Source: an uncultured Flavobacteriales bacterium
Lineage (GTDB): Bacteria > Bacteroidota > Bacteroidia > Flavobacteriales > Crocinitomicaceae
Length of the DNA: 64,000 nt
Assembly: GCA_946479285.1 (NCBI GenBank)
Contig: CAMLFH010000003.1
Location: 62,001-126,000, forward strand
Reading direction: 5' to 3'
In this document: piece after piece, positions 43,132 through 52,437 of the stretch
Position numbering within the stretch: position 1 is the first letter of the stretch
Layout: each line of letters begins with the position of its first letter
Program-made: the position numbers and the translations under genes
The notes under the pieces: generated by a model
What the model saw: the letters and a program-made list of their open reading frames with translations, nothing else
The model's database searches: none
Told to the model about the DNA's origin: nothing

Positions 43132-46100
43132 ATGTTTACTAAGTTCATACAAAGACCCGTACTGGCAATTGTGATCTCGATCGTGATTGTCTTCATGGGA
43201 GTACTGTCCATCGTACAACTTCCTACTGCGCAGTTTCCTGAAATTGCTCCTACCACCGTAAATATCTTCATTGCCTATCCGGGAGCCAGCTCCGATGTAT
43301 TGGTGAAATCAACACTCATTACACTCGAAAACGCCATCAATGGTGTTCAGGATGCGCGTTACGTAGCAACAGATGCTACCAGCGCCGGTGAAGCAACTAT
43401 TCGTGTCATCTTTAAACCGGGAACGGATCCCAACCAGGCAGTTATTCGTGTAAAAACACGGGTCGACCAGGTAATGCCGCTTCTGCCGGAATTGGTGCAG
43501 CGTGAGGGAGTCGTGATCACTCCTATTCAGCCCAGTATGTTGATGTATGTCAACCTCTACGCTACAGGCAAGAATATGGATGAAAAATTCCTGTACAACT
43601 ATGCCAGTGTAAAAATGATCCCCGAGATCAACCGGCTCAATGGTGTTGGTAGAACACAAATTTTGGGAAGCCGTACCTACGCAATGCGTATTTGGTTGAA
43701 CCCGGAACGCATGCGTGCTTACAGTATTTCGGTAGACGAAGTGATGAAAGCCCTGGGTGAACAGAGTATCGTTGGACGTCCGGGAAGGATCGGTCAAAGT
43801 TCCGGTATCGAAGCACAATCATTGGAATACGTACTGACTTACAAAGGTCGTTTCAGTGAGCCGAAGGAATACGAGAACATCATTATTCGTTCGAATCCTG
43901 ATGGTGAATTCCTGCGCCTGAAAGATATTGGCCGTGCAGAACTGGGAAGTGAATTTTTCGATATTTACTCCAATCTCGACGGACATCCTTCCGCTTCCAT
44001 AGTATTGAAGCAAAACTACGGGAGTAATGCCAACGAAGTAATCAAGAGTGTAAAAGAAAAGCTGGAGGAAATGAAGAAAGATTTCCCTCCGGGAATGGAT
44101 TACAAGATCAGCTACGACGTTTCTCAATTCCTCGATGCTTCTATCGAACAGGTAATCCATACGCTTCGTGATGCATTTATTCTCGTAGCAATCGTAGTAT
44201 TCATCTTCCTCGGAGACTGGCGATCGACTCTAATTCCAATCCTGGCGGTTCCCGTTTCACTGGTTGGTGCGTTTTTCGTGATGCAGTTATTCGGACTTTC
44301 GATCAATCTGGTAACCTTGTTTGCATTGGTATTGGCGATCGGTATTGTGGTCGATGATGCGATAGTCGTCGTGGAGGCGGTCCACGCCAAATTCGAAGAA
44401 TTCCCGCACATTACTCCCTACCAGGCTGTGAAGAAAGTATTGGGTGAAATTAGTGGTGCGATCATCGCCATTACAGCAGTCATGGTATCGGTTTTCATCC
44501 CGATCTCATTCATGTCCGGGCCTGTAGGAACATTCTACCGCCAGTTTTCTATTACAATGGCAAGTTCCATTGTTATCTCGGCAATTGTAGCACTTACACT
44601 GACTCCGGTTTTGTGTGCAATGTTCCTTAAAAATACCCACGGACAGACGAAGAAAAAGAACATTCTCACGAAAAGTCTGGATGGTTTCAACCGTGGTTTT
44701 GATAAAATGACCGGGAAATATGTCAATTTATTAAAGCGAATAACCAACAGAAGGCTGATTACTTTCCTGGTATTGCTTGTATTCTGTGCCGGAACATTCT
44801 ACGTGAATAAGATCCTTCCTGCGGGTTTCATCCCAAGTGAGGATCAGGGAACAATCTATGCTATTATCCAAACACCTCCGGGTTCTACCCTGGAAACTAC
44901 GAACGAAGTATCCCGCAAACTCCAAAAAATCTGTGAAGATGTGGATGGTGTTGAATCCGTTTCTTCACTGGCAGGTTACGAGATCATGACAGAAGGACGC
45001 GGATCAAATGCCGGAACTTGTCTGATCAACCTGAAACCATGGGAAGACCGAAAACACAAAGTGACCGAAGTCATGGAAGAATTGGAGAAAAAGACCCGAA
45101 ACCTGGGTGCAAAAGTCGAATTCTTTGAACCACCCGCAATTCCGGGATTCGGTTCCTCCGGTGGATTCTCACTTCGTTTGCTGGATAAGAACACCACAAC
45201 CGATTACCAGGATTTTGACAAGATCAACAAACAATTCATGGAAGATTTGGGTAAACGTAAAGAGCTTTCAGGCTTGTTTACCTTCTTCGCAGCTAATTAT
45301 CCGCAATATGAATTGGAGATCGATAACAACTTAGCCATGCAAAAAGGAGTTACGATCAGTGATGCGATGGAAAACCTGAATATTATGGTGGGAAGTACCT
45401 ATGAACAGGGATTCATCAAATTCAACCGATTCTTCAAGGTTTATGTACAATCCGATCCGAAATTCAGAAGGCTTCCTTCCGACATCCTGAACATGTTCGT
45501 GAAGAACGACAAAGGAGAAATGGTCCCTTATTCGGCTTTCATGAAGCTGGTAAAAGGACAAGGTCCAAACGAGATTACGCGTTACAACATGTATAACTCG
45601 GCAGCCATCCAGGGACTTCCTGCAAAAGGTTATACCACGGCAGATGCAATTGGAGCTGTTCGGGAAGTGGCCAAAAAACTGCCGAAAGGGTATGACATTG
45701 CCTGGGAAGGGCTTTCTTTCGACGAAGCAGCTAAAGGAAATGAATCCGTTTACATCTTTATCGTGGTACTGGTTTTCGTTTACCTGGTACTGGCTGCACA
45801 GTATGAAAGCTTTTTAATTCCATTGGCAGTTGTATTCTCTCTTCCTGTGGGAATCTTCGGAACCTTCTTCATGTTGAAAGTGATGGGGCTGGAAAACAAC
45901 ATTTATGCACAGATCGGACTCATCATGCTCGTCGGGCTCCTCGGTAAGAACGCCGTATTGATTGTGGAGTTTGCCATTCAAAAAAGGCGCGAAGGTTCAA
46001 CAATCCTTGAAGCAGCCATTGAAGGAGCAAAAGTACGTTTCCGACCTATTTTGATGACTTCGTTTGCTTTCGTTGCGGGATTGATTCCATTGATCGTAGC

Positions 46101-46335
46101 AACCGGAGCTGGTGCTATCGGGAATAAGACACTTGGTGGGGCCGCACTCGGAGGAATGCTCTTCGGTACCGTTTTCGGGGTGATTATTATCCCGGGGCTC
46201 TACTACATTTTCGGTTCTCTTGCAGATGGTCGTAAAATGATTAAAAATGAAGACGACAATCCATTGACCGAAAACCTGGTCCATGCAATAGACAATTTTC
46301 CAACAACAGAAGAAACTGAAGGCGATGCGCATTAA
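43132..46335 (+). CDS. RND efflux permease, HAE1/AcrB-MexB type
   Basis: 1067 residues. N-terminal FIQRPVLAIVISIVIVFMG is the usual first helix. The proton-relay residues are intact: AIGIVVDDAIVVVEAVH in TM4 and LVGLLGKNAVLIVEFA in TM10. The periplasmic regions carry the family motifs PGSTLETTNEV and PPAIPGFGSSGGF, as in AcrB relatives. The extended C-terminus (after RKMIKNEDD) is acidic and cytoplasmic. It is 25 nt after the adaptor and overlaps the channel gene by 11 bp. Substrate unknown; a metal is possible only if the His-rich neighbour is relevant. Confidence 0.94.
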   Translation: MFTKFIQRPVLAIVISIVIVFMGVLSIVQLPTAQFPEIAPTTVNIFIAYPGASSDVLVKSTLITLENAINGVQDARYVATDATSAGEATIRVIFKPGTDPNQAVIRVKTRVDQVMPLLPELVQREGVVITPIQPSMLMYVNLYATGKNMDEKFLYNYASVKMIPEINRLNGVGRTQILGSRTYAMRIWLNPERMRAYSISVDEVMKALGEQSIVGRPGRIGQSSGIEAQSLEYVLTYKGRFSEPKEYENIIIRSNPDGEFLRLKDIGRAELGSEFFDIYSNLDGHPSASIVLKQNYGSNANEVIKSVKEKLEEMKKDFPPGMDYKISYDVSQFLDASIEQVIHTLRDAFILVAIVVFIFLGDWRSTLIPILAVPVSLVGAFFVMQLFGLSINLVTLFALVLAIGIVVDDAIVVVEAVHAKFEEFPHITPYQAVKKVLGEISGAIIAITAVMVSVFIPISFMSGPVGTFYRQFSITMASSIVISAIVALTLTPVLCAMFLKNTHGQTKKKNILTKSLDGFNRGFDKMTGKYVNLLKRITNRRLITFLVLLVFCAGTFYVNKILPAGFIPSEDQGTIYAIIQTPPGSTLETTNEVSRKLQKICEDVDGVESVSSLAGYEIMTEGRGSNAGTCLINLKPWEDRKHKVTEVMEELEKKTRNLGAKVEFFEPPAIPGFGSSGGFSLRLLDKNTTTDYQDFDKINKQFMEDLGKRKELSGLFTFFAANYPQYELEIDNNLAMQKGVTISDAMENLNIMVGSTYEQGFIKFNRFFKVYVQSDPKFRRLPSDILNMFVKNDKGEMVPYSAFMKLVKGQGPNEITRYNMYNSAAIQGLPAKGYTTADAIGAVREVAKKLPKGYDIAWEGLSFDEAAKGNESVYIFIVVLVFVYLVLAAQYESFLIPLAVVFSLPVGIFGTFFMLKVMGLENNIYAQIGLIMLVGLLGKNAVLIVEFAIQKRREGSTILEAAIEGAKVRFRPILMTSFAFVAGLIPLIVATGAGAIGNKTLGGAALGGMLFGTVFGVIIIPGLYYIFGSLADGRKMIKNEDDNPLTENLVHAIDNFPTTEETEGDAH

Positions 46336-47761
46336 AAACAGAATTAACAGTTGGGTATTGATTGCCGCTGTGGCAATAACCGTTTCGGCTTGCAAAAGCC
46401 TGAAAATGAATCCCAGAATAGAGAATAAGAACACACCTGCGAGCTATAACGGTTCGCAGGATACAACGAACACCGCAGATATTAAGTGGAGGGACTTTTT
46501 CAAGGACCAATACCTGGCGGCGTTGATCGATACGGCACTTAAAAACAACCAGGAGTTGAATATCACCCTGCAGGAAATCAACGTGGCTAAAGCGGAGGTT
46601 AGAGCTAAAAAAGGGGAATTCCTTCCTTCAGCCGGAGTTGTTGCCGGTGCCGGTGTGGAGAAAGTGGGAGAATACACCCGCGATGGTGCAGTTGAAAAAA
46701 ACTTACCGATCCACGATGGAAAAGCCTTTCCAGATCCATTGGGCGATTTCAAGGTTGGAGTGAATGCTTCCTGGGAAATCGATATCTGGCGAAAATTGCG
46801 AAACGGCAGAGATGCAGCTTCATCCCGTTACCTGGGATCGGTTGAAGGAAAAAACTTCATGGTTACAAACCTGGTCGCTGAAATTTCAGAATCGTACTAC
46901 GAATTAATGGCGTACGATAACAAACTAATGATCTTGCAGCAAAACCTGGAGATTCAGAAGAACGCACTGGAAATTGTCAAGATGCAGAAAATAGCAGGTG
47001 AAGTAACCGAACTAGCGGTTAAAAAGTTTGAAGCGGAAGTTTACAAGAACCAAAGCCACTTATTCTACCTGCAGCAGCAAATTATCGAATCGGAAAACCG
47101 GATCAACTTCCTGGTTGGGCGTTTTCCACAACCGGTACAACGCAACTCGGCAGCATTCCAGCAAATGGTACCCGATACTATTTATACTGGAATTCCGTCT
47201 CAGTTATTGCAAAATCGCCCGGATATTCGTCGGGCAGAAATGGAACTTACAGCTTCTAAACTGGATATCAAAGTGGCACGGGCGAACTTCTACCCTTCCC
47301 TGCGTATTACTGCCGGCGTTGGCTACCAGGCTTTCAACGTGAAGTACCTGATTACTTCCCCGCAATCCCTGCTTTATAACCTTGCAGGTGATTTGGTGGC
47401 ACCGTTGATCAACAGAAACGCCCTGAAAGCAAAATATGCTTCTGCAAATGCGAAACAGATCCAGGCAGTTTACGAGTACGAGCAAAAGGTCCTGAATGCT
47501 TACATCGAAGTCACGAATCGGGTATCTAAAGTTCAAAACCTGAAGAAAAGCTACGATTGGAAGCAGAAACAGGTAGATGCACTCAATCAATCCGTTGCGA
47601 TTTCAGGAAACCTGTTCAAATCGGCAAAAGCAGATTACATGGAAGTTTTGATGACACAGCGTGATGCAGTGGAATCCAAATTCGACCTGATTGAGATCAA
47701 GCAGGAACAACTTTATAACATGGTAAGTGTTTACCAGGCTTTGGGGGGCGGCTGGAGGTGA
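46325..47761 (+). CDS. Outer-membrane efflux lipoprotein, OprM/NodT family
   Basis: 478 residues. AAVAITVSACKS gives a lipobox with Cys23. The family start WRDFFKDQYLAALIDTALKNN follows, then NASWEIDIWRKLRNGRDAA and, in the second half, QNRPDIRRAEMELTASKLDIKVARANFYPSLRI, noted as RPDIRRAEMELTASKLDI and ARANFYPSLRI. These are diagnostic for the OprM/NodT branch, unlike the TolC-branch gene at 32454. It forms the outer-membrane channel of the second pump. It overlaps the permease gene by 11 bp. Confidence 0.93.
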   Translation: MRIKNRINSWVLIAAVAITVSACKSLKMNPRIENKNTPASYNGSQDTTNTADIKWRDFFKDQYLAALIDTALKNNQELNITLQEINVAKAEVRAKKGEFLPSAGVVAGAGVEKVGEYTRDGAVEKNLPIHDGKAFPDPLGDFKVGVNASWEIDIWRKLRNGRDAASSRYLGSVEGKNFMVTNLVAEISESYYELMAYDNKLMILQQNLEIQKNALEIVKMQKIAGEVTELAVKKFEAEVYKNQSHLFYLQQQIIESENRINFLVGRFPQPVQRNSAAFQQMVPDTIYTGIPSQLLQNRPDIRRAEMELTASKLDIKVARANFYPSLRITAGVGYQAFNVKYLITSPQSLLYNLAGDLVAPLINRNALKAKYASANAKQIQAVYEYEQKVLNAYIEVTNRVSKVQNLKKSYDWKQKQVDALNQSVAISGNLFKSAKADYMEVLMTQRDAVESKFDLIEIKQEQLYNMVSVYQALGGGWR

Positions 47762-47793
47762 TTTCGGTTGAACTCCAAGGATAAATTAACAAG

Positions 47794-47824
47794 AAAGCAT
47801 TCGTCGATTGACGGGTGCTTTTTT
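47794..47824 (+). terminator. Rho-independent terminator of the second RND operon
   Basis: Stem aaagcattcgtc / gacgggtgcttt (with two G-T pairs), loop gatt, then T residues. Confidence 0.8.
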
Positions 47825-47862
47825 ATTTATACTTACTATTGTACAGAACCTGATTCAAAGTA

Positions 47863-48255
47863 ATGAAACTAAAAACGATCCTGATCCTGGTATTTCTGTT
47901 GATAACAGCATTGACCATTGCGTATATTGATTACAGAATCCGGAATTACGATCTGAGGTTTTATTCCGGGAAAGACGGCGGATATTTCAAACGATTCGAA
48001 TCAATTGTAATATTGAGCACACTCTTCTATCTCCTAAATGCGATTCGTCCGAAGGGAAAGCCCAAAGATTATTTCATTTACGGACTAACAGGTTTCATCC
48101 TTGGAATCTTTGTTGGTTTCAGCTGTTACATTCTCGTTCCATCTGATTATTATGGAATGACCTACCACATCGTTTCTATTGGCATTTGCTATAGTTCTAT
48201 TTATATTCTTCGAAAAATGAAACAGATAATCGCAAAAAAGGCATCCGCTGATTAA
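47863..48255 (+). CDS. Small membrane protein of unknown function
   Basis: 130 residues with four hydrophobic segments: LILVFLLITALTIAYI, IVILSTLFYLLNAI, FIYGLTGFILGIFVGFSCYI and IVSIGICYSSIYIL. The loops are basic inside (RIRNYDLRFYSGKDGGYFKR, RPKGKPKDY) and the C-terminus KKASAD is cytoplasmic. No family is recognised. It is monocistronic, between two terminators. Confidence 0.65.
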   Translation: MKLKTILILVFLLITALTIAYIDYRIRNYDLRFYSGKDGGYFKRFESIVILSTLFYLLNAIRPKGKPKDYFIYGLTGFILGIFVGFSCYILVPSDYYGMTYHIVSIGICYSSIYILRKMKQIIAKKASAD

Positions 48256-48266
48256 CGAATGCCTTT
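48237..48266. terminator. Terminator between convergent genes
   Basis: Stem aaaggcat / atgccttt with a 14-nt loop; it spans the stop codon of the 130-residue gene and lies before the 3' end of the convergent Ig-repeat gene. Confidence 0.6.
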
Positions 48267-48286
48267 CTCTATAATGAATTTTTATT

Positions 48287-51200
48287 TTAGTTCTTCACCA
48301 TTCTCACAGTGACAGAAGAGTTCTCCGTTTGGATCAAGACCTGGTAAACTCCGTTGCTGAAGTCAGACAAATCCAATTTAGCTGCTTCTGAAGCTGTTCC
48401 TTCCAGTACTTTTCTTCCCTGGGAATCTGTAACTGAATAGTTGAATGATCCGGGTAATTCAATAGTTGCAATGCCGGTTGTTGGATTTGGATAGACCGAT
48501 AATTTAGCTGCTGCTGTTTCATCCATTCCTAAACACTGATCTACGGTAATTGTGCCGGAAGCAGTATTCTCACAACCATTCAAATCCGTGTAAGTATAAG
48601 TTACCGGGTGAATGCCCAAACCTGCCGTTGAAGGACTGAAAACAACTCCTGTGATTCCGGTTCCCGCATACGAACCACCTGAAGGAGTTCCCTGTGTCAA
48701 AGCAGCAGATCCATCGGAAACACAGAAGATCGGAACAGCTGAAATACTCACATTCGGTAATTGGTTTACTGTGACAGTCATTTGATCCTCTGCCTCGCAG
48801 CCACCTGCATTTGTTCCGGTTACAGTATAGGTTGTAGTTCCCAAAGTAGGAACAAAAGAAACGCCGTTCACAACCCCATTATCCCAATCGTAAGTTACAG
48901 CTCCCGTACCGTTTAGTGTAACAGATTCCCCGTTACAAACAATAATATTCTGTCCTGCACTTACATTTGGAGCACTGTTTACAAAAACTGTTACCTGGTC
49001 TGTATTCGTACATCCGTTGCTTCCTGTTCCGGTTACTTCAAAAGTCGCCTGATTGTTAATCGGGAAAGAAACACCATTTGTAATTCCACCTGTCCAGGAA
49101 TAAGAGGATGCGCCGGATGCAAGCAAAGTCACCATCGCCCCTTCACAAACCGTTTGATCAGGTCCCGCAGACACATTCGGTGCGGATTGAACTGTTACCA
49201 AAACGCTCGCGGAAGGAGATGTACAACCATTTAAATCTGTGTAAGTCAACAAATAAGTATTCGTCCCGGTTACGTTGATGCTTTGTGTGTTAACTCCTGT
49301 AGACCAGTTATTTCCAGATGCCTGCGAAGACGATAAAATTACCGATCCTCCGGCACAGAAAGTGGTTGGACCATTTGGTGTAATGATCGGTGCGGAAGGA
49401 GTATTGTTTACTGTAATCGTCACAGGAGTTGAAGCAGCAGCACAAGTTCCGCCATTGCTAACAGTATAAGTTCCGGCTGCCGAAACGGTAATACTTGGAG
49501 TAGTTGCTCCATTCGACCAGGTATTCCCGAAAGCTTCCGAAGAAGTAAGGGTTACTGAACCGCCTGCACAGAAACTGGTTGGTCCTCCAGGAGTGATTGT
49601 TGGTGCAGAAGAAGCCGGGTTCACAGTTACTGTAACCGGAGCTGATGCAGCAGAACAAGATCCGTTTGAATAGCTTACCGAATAAGTTCCGGAAGTTGAA
49701 ACAGTAATGCTTGGAGTTGTTGCCCCGTTTGACCAGGTGTTACCTGTAGCTTGAGACGAAGTCAAAGTTACTGAACCACCCGCACAGAAAGTCGTTGATC
49801 CGTTTGGTGTAATAGTTGGAGTTGAAGCAGCCGGATTTACAGTTATTGCAACAGGAGCAGAAGTTGAGTTACAAAACCCGCCATTTGAATAAGTAACTGT
49901 ATACGATCCCGCATTTGAAACGGTGATGCTTTGAGTTGTTGCCCCATTCGACCAGGTATTCCCGGTAACATAAGAGGAAGTAAGGGTAACTGATCCGCTG
50001 CCGCAAATTGTCGTTGAACCACTTGTGTTCACAGATGGTGCAGGAGGAACTGTATTTACAGTAATTGTTTGTGAAGCCGATCCGGAACATCCCGCTCCAT
50101 TATCGCCTGTAGCGGTATAAGTTGTTGTCATTGTTGGTGAAAACGGTACGTTATTCAGAACACCGTTACTCCAGGTAATGTTTTGTGCACCCGATGCTGA
50201 AAGAGTGATGGATTCTCCCTGGCAAATAATAGTTGCAGTTGCATTGGTAACAATTGTTACACCGGTTGTACTTACGTTAAAGCTGCCCGTATAATTGAAC
50301 TGACCATCGTTTGCAGTCAGGGTAATCTGGGCTGTTCCCGTTATGTTGTTGTTCAGGTTATTGATCACTACTCCATAAGTTCCGCCTCCCAAATTGTTCA
50401 CCGTGATATCGCTGTTGTCAACTACTGCTTGATTATTGCTTGTTCCTGTTACGGAAGTAATCGCAGTTCCCACATTGGTAATGATTGCATTGACGCCGCT
50501 CATTCCGGTTGATTTACAAAAACTTTGCGCGGAAGGCATGGTAGTCGTAGCATCATTGTCCAGGTTTATCAGTGCCTGGTTCTTATTTGCCAAACCGCCA
50601 TAAGTTGCATCTGCACTTCCCGTAGTTGATGCAACCAGGTTGAAGGAAATATCCCCGTCGTCGGCAGCATCATCTACTCCGGTCACCACTACGTTTTGAG
50701 CTACGTTCCAGTTAGATGTGGTAAATGTTAATTGAGCAACACTTACTGTTCCTTCTGTTAAATCAGAAGAAGAAAGGTTCACGGTTACATTTGCGGTGGG
50801 TTGTGTTGCAAGCGCTACACCGATTGTTGCTGTAGTTCCTGTTTCGTTCACTGTGTAAGTTCCTGCATTGGTAAATGCTACAGCCGGAAAAGCCACTGCA
50901 TTGTAAGCGCGGGCATAAATTCCGCGGGTATCTCCCTGGAATCCGTTTCCTGACCAGCACCCCACGAATCCGCCGTTTGGCAATTTAGCAGTACTCACAT
51001 ATTCCTGTTCCCCTGCCAACGTACTGTTCATTCGTAAAAGCCCGCTGTTACTTGCATTGTAATTTTTTCCATAAATAACGTATGCTTCATTATCATTCGG
51101 ATTCGTATATCCCCCTGTCCGAATAGACTTAGAGATTAAAAAATCTCCGTTATCATACAAATGACCTTCAATATTATCGTACCAATCGTTAGTAGTTACC

Positions 51201-52108
51201 ACAGGAAGCAATACGGCATTATTAACAATTGTCGAACCGGCATTTCCTAAAATCCATAATCGCAGGTATCGTTGGGAAGATGTTGTACCATGAGTAGTGG
51301 TTATAATTACTTCTCCATTCGCATTCCCGCTGGCATCCAAATCATTTCCCACATTGAATTCCGAACCTATCGACCAAACGGCATATTCAGGCGATTCCGC
51401 CAAATAAGAACTACTGAATGTTTTTCGCATAACCCGGCGATCAAAGGTACAACATCCTGATGTATTGATATACAAGTGATAAATTGCAGTCATTCGACCG
51501 TTTGGATGATAAACTATATTCGGTTCATCGTATGAGGAACCTCCGATCTCTGTTGCCAAAACTTCTGTATTTAACCATGCATTGGAAGACAGGTTGTATC
51601 CTCTCAGATACAATTGAACGTTTGTTGCTGATTTGCTGTAAAGGAAAGCCAAAGAATCTCCTTTGGGAGCCAGGTCGTACTTCACTACGGAAGCCAAAAC
51701 AGTTACCTCTGCCCCAACCACATCCAATTCATCCAAAACAGCAAATTTCAAGATATTTCCGGTTGTTTCGATATAAGAAATGATGTACTTTCCATCTTCC
51801 CAATGTTCGATATTGATATTTTTGGAGTCCTCCACGTTGATCGTTAATTCTGCAGAAACAGCTGTATGAGAACTATTATACCTTCTGGCTTTGATAGTTC
51901 CCGAATTTTCCAATGTGGTCCAAATAATAACATACGCACCACTCGGATCTGCAGCTACCTGGCTGTTAAATTGTGTTGTTGGAACATCCGTATTCACTAT
52001 TTGTTCCAGTGATACAGGGTTGAGCGATTGTGCCCTTGCAGTCATAAAACAGACGGTGCAAAAGAGCATAAATAATGTTGATTTCATAAAAAAATTCTTA
52101 TTAAACAT
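48287..52108 (-). CDS. T9SS surface protein with Calx-beta-like and repeated Ig-like domains
   Basis: 1273 residues from the ATG at 52108, or 1266 if the ATG at 52087 (MKSTLFMLFCTVCFMTARAQ signal peptide) is used. Residues ~30-410 are a beta-rich, propeller-like region. A Calx-beta-like segment (VNETGTTATIGVALATQPT, VTGVDDAADDGD) follows at ~415-530, then about seven Ig-like modules with the core CAGGSVTLTSS and NTWSNGATTPSITVS. A PSTAG-type module (GTPSGGSYAGTGITG) and a T9SS type A sorting domain (VYPNPTTGIATIE to VRMVKN) close the protein. It should be surface exposed or secreted; the ligand is unknown. Confidence 0.9.
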   Translation of the reverse strand: MFNKNFFMKSTLFMLFCTVCFMTARAQSLNPVSLEQIVNTDVPTTQFNSQVAADPSGAYVIIWTTLENSGTIKARRYNSSHTAVSAELTINVEDSKNINIEHWEDGKYIISYIETTGNILKFAVLDELDVVGAEVTVLASVVKYDLAPKGDSLAFLYSKSATNVQLYLRGYNLSSNAWLNTEVLATEIGGSSYDEPNIVYHPNGRMTAIYHLYINTSGCCTFDRRVMRKTFSSSYLAESPEYAVWSIGSEFNVGNDLDASGNANGEVIITTTHGTTSSQRYLRLWILGNAGSTIVNNAVLLPVVTTNDWYDNIEGHLYDNGDFLISKSIRTGGYTNPNDNEAYVIYGKNYNASNSGLLRMNSTLAGEQEYVSTAKLPNGGFVGCWSGNGFQGDTRGIYARAYNAVAFPAVAFTNAGTYTVNETGTTATIGVALATQPTANVTVNLSSSDLTEGTVSVAQLTFTTSNWNVAQNVVVTGVDDAADDGDISFNLVASTTGSADATYGGLANKNQALINLDNDATTTMPSAQSFCKSTGMSGVNAIITNVGTAITSVTGTSNNQAVVDNSDITVNNLGGGTYGVVINNLNNNITGTAQITLTANDGQFNYTGSFNVSTTGVTIVTNATATIICQGESITLSASGAQNITWSNGVLNNVPFSPTMTTTYTATGDNGAGCSGSASQTITVNTVPPAPSVNTSGSTTICGSGSVTLTSSYVTGNTWSNGATTQSITVSNAGSYTVTYSNGGFCNSTSAPVAITVNPAASTPTITPNGSTTFCAGGSVTLTSSQATGNTWSNGATTPSITVSTSGTYSVSYSNGSCSAASAPVTVTVNPASSAPTITPGGPTSFCAGGSVTLTSSEAFGNTWSNGATTPSITVSAAGTYTVSNGGTCAAASTPVTITVNNTPSAPIITPNGPTTFCAGGSVILSSSQASGNNWSTGVNTQSINVTGTNTYLLTYTDLNGCTSPSASVLVTVQSAPNVSAGPDQTVCEGAMVTLLASGASSYSWTGGITNGVSFPINNQATFEVTGTGSNGCTNTDQVTVFVNSAPNVSAGQNIIVCNGESVTLNGTGAVTYDWDNGVVNGVSFVPTLGTTTYTVTGTNAGGCEAEDQMTVTVNQLPNVSISAVPIFCVSDGSAALTQGTPSGGSYAGTGITGVVFSPSTAGLGIHPVTYTYTDLNGCENTASGTITVDQCLGMDETAAAKLSVYPNPTTGIATIELPGSFNYSVTDSQGRKVLEGTASEAAKLDLSDFSNGVYQVLIQTENSSVTVRMVKN
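49200..50100 (-). repeat. Near-identical tandem Ig-like modules
   Basis: Four consecutive in-frame copies of about 190-200 bp lie inside the 1273-residue gene. Blocks such as ggtgtaatgatcggtgc and gaccaggtattcccg recur almost unchanged, which points to recent duplication or gene conversion. Confidence 0.7.
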
Positions 52109-52112
52109 GGCA

Positions 52113-52120
52113 CAAAATTA
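52113..52120 (-). promoter_or_regulatory. -7 box of the Ig-repeat surface protein gene
   Basis: TAATTTTG on the minus strand, exact match, ends 4 nt before the ATG at 52108. Confidence 0.55.
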
Positions 52121-52386
52121 GCCATTCAACAGGCCTCAAGGTCTTTTTTGACGGGACAAAACAGGACAATTTCACAAGCGTAAACCGATGATTTCGAAAC
52201 TCACTGATTGACAGTACTTTATTTTTTTCGAGAATTAATAAGCGTGATGATCCATACCATTCAACCACCAATAAACACGGAGTAATCCTGCATTTCAGAA
52301 CAATTATGAGTTGTATTCTCAACGAATTTTCGGGGATAAGTGCAAGATTATCCCCCACCTACCAGGGTAATTAATTAATCGCGAAC

Positions 52387-52417
52387 AAAAAAGCCCGGAC
52401 GATAAATGTCAGGGCTT
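52387..52417 (-). terminator. Rho-independent terminator of ychF
   Basis: On the minus strand gaagccc and gggcttttttg form a stem with partial inner pairing, ending in six T residues. Confidence 0.8.
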
Positions 52418-52437
52418 CAACTATGAATTTAAATCAG

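Larger units (their letters stand above)
52109..52437. other. Intergenic region of 329 bp
   Basis: It holds the -7 box of the minus-strand surface protein gene at its left and the ychF terminator at its right. The minus-strand frame across 52101-52358 lacks any recognisable protein character. I see no gene or other element in the middle. Confidence 0.6.

Noticed and set aside
52101..52358. 85-codon minus-strand frame overlapping the start of the Ig-repeat gene
   Set aside because: No protein features, and it runs through the -7 box and start codon of the real gene.
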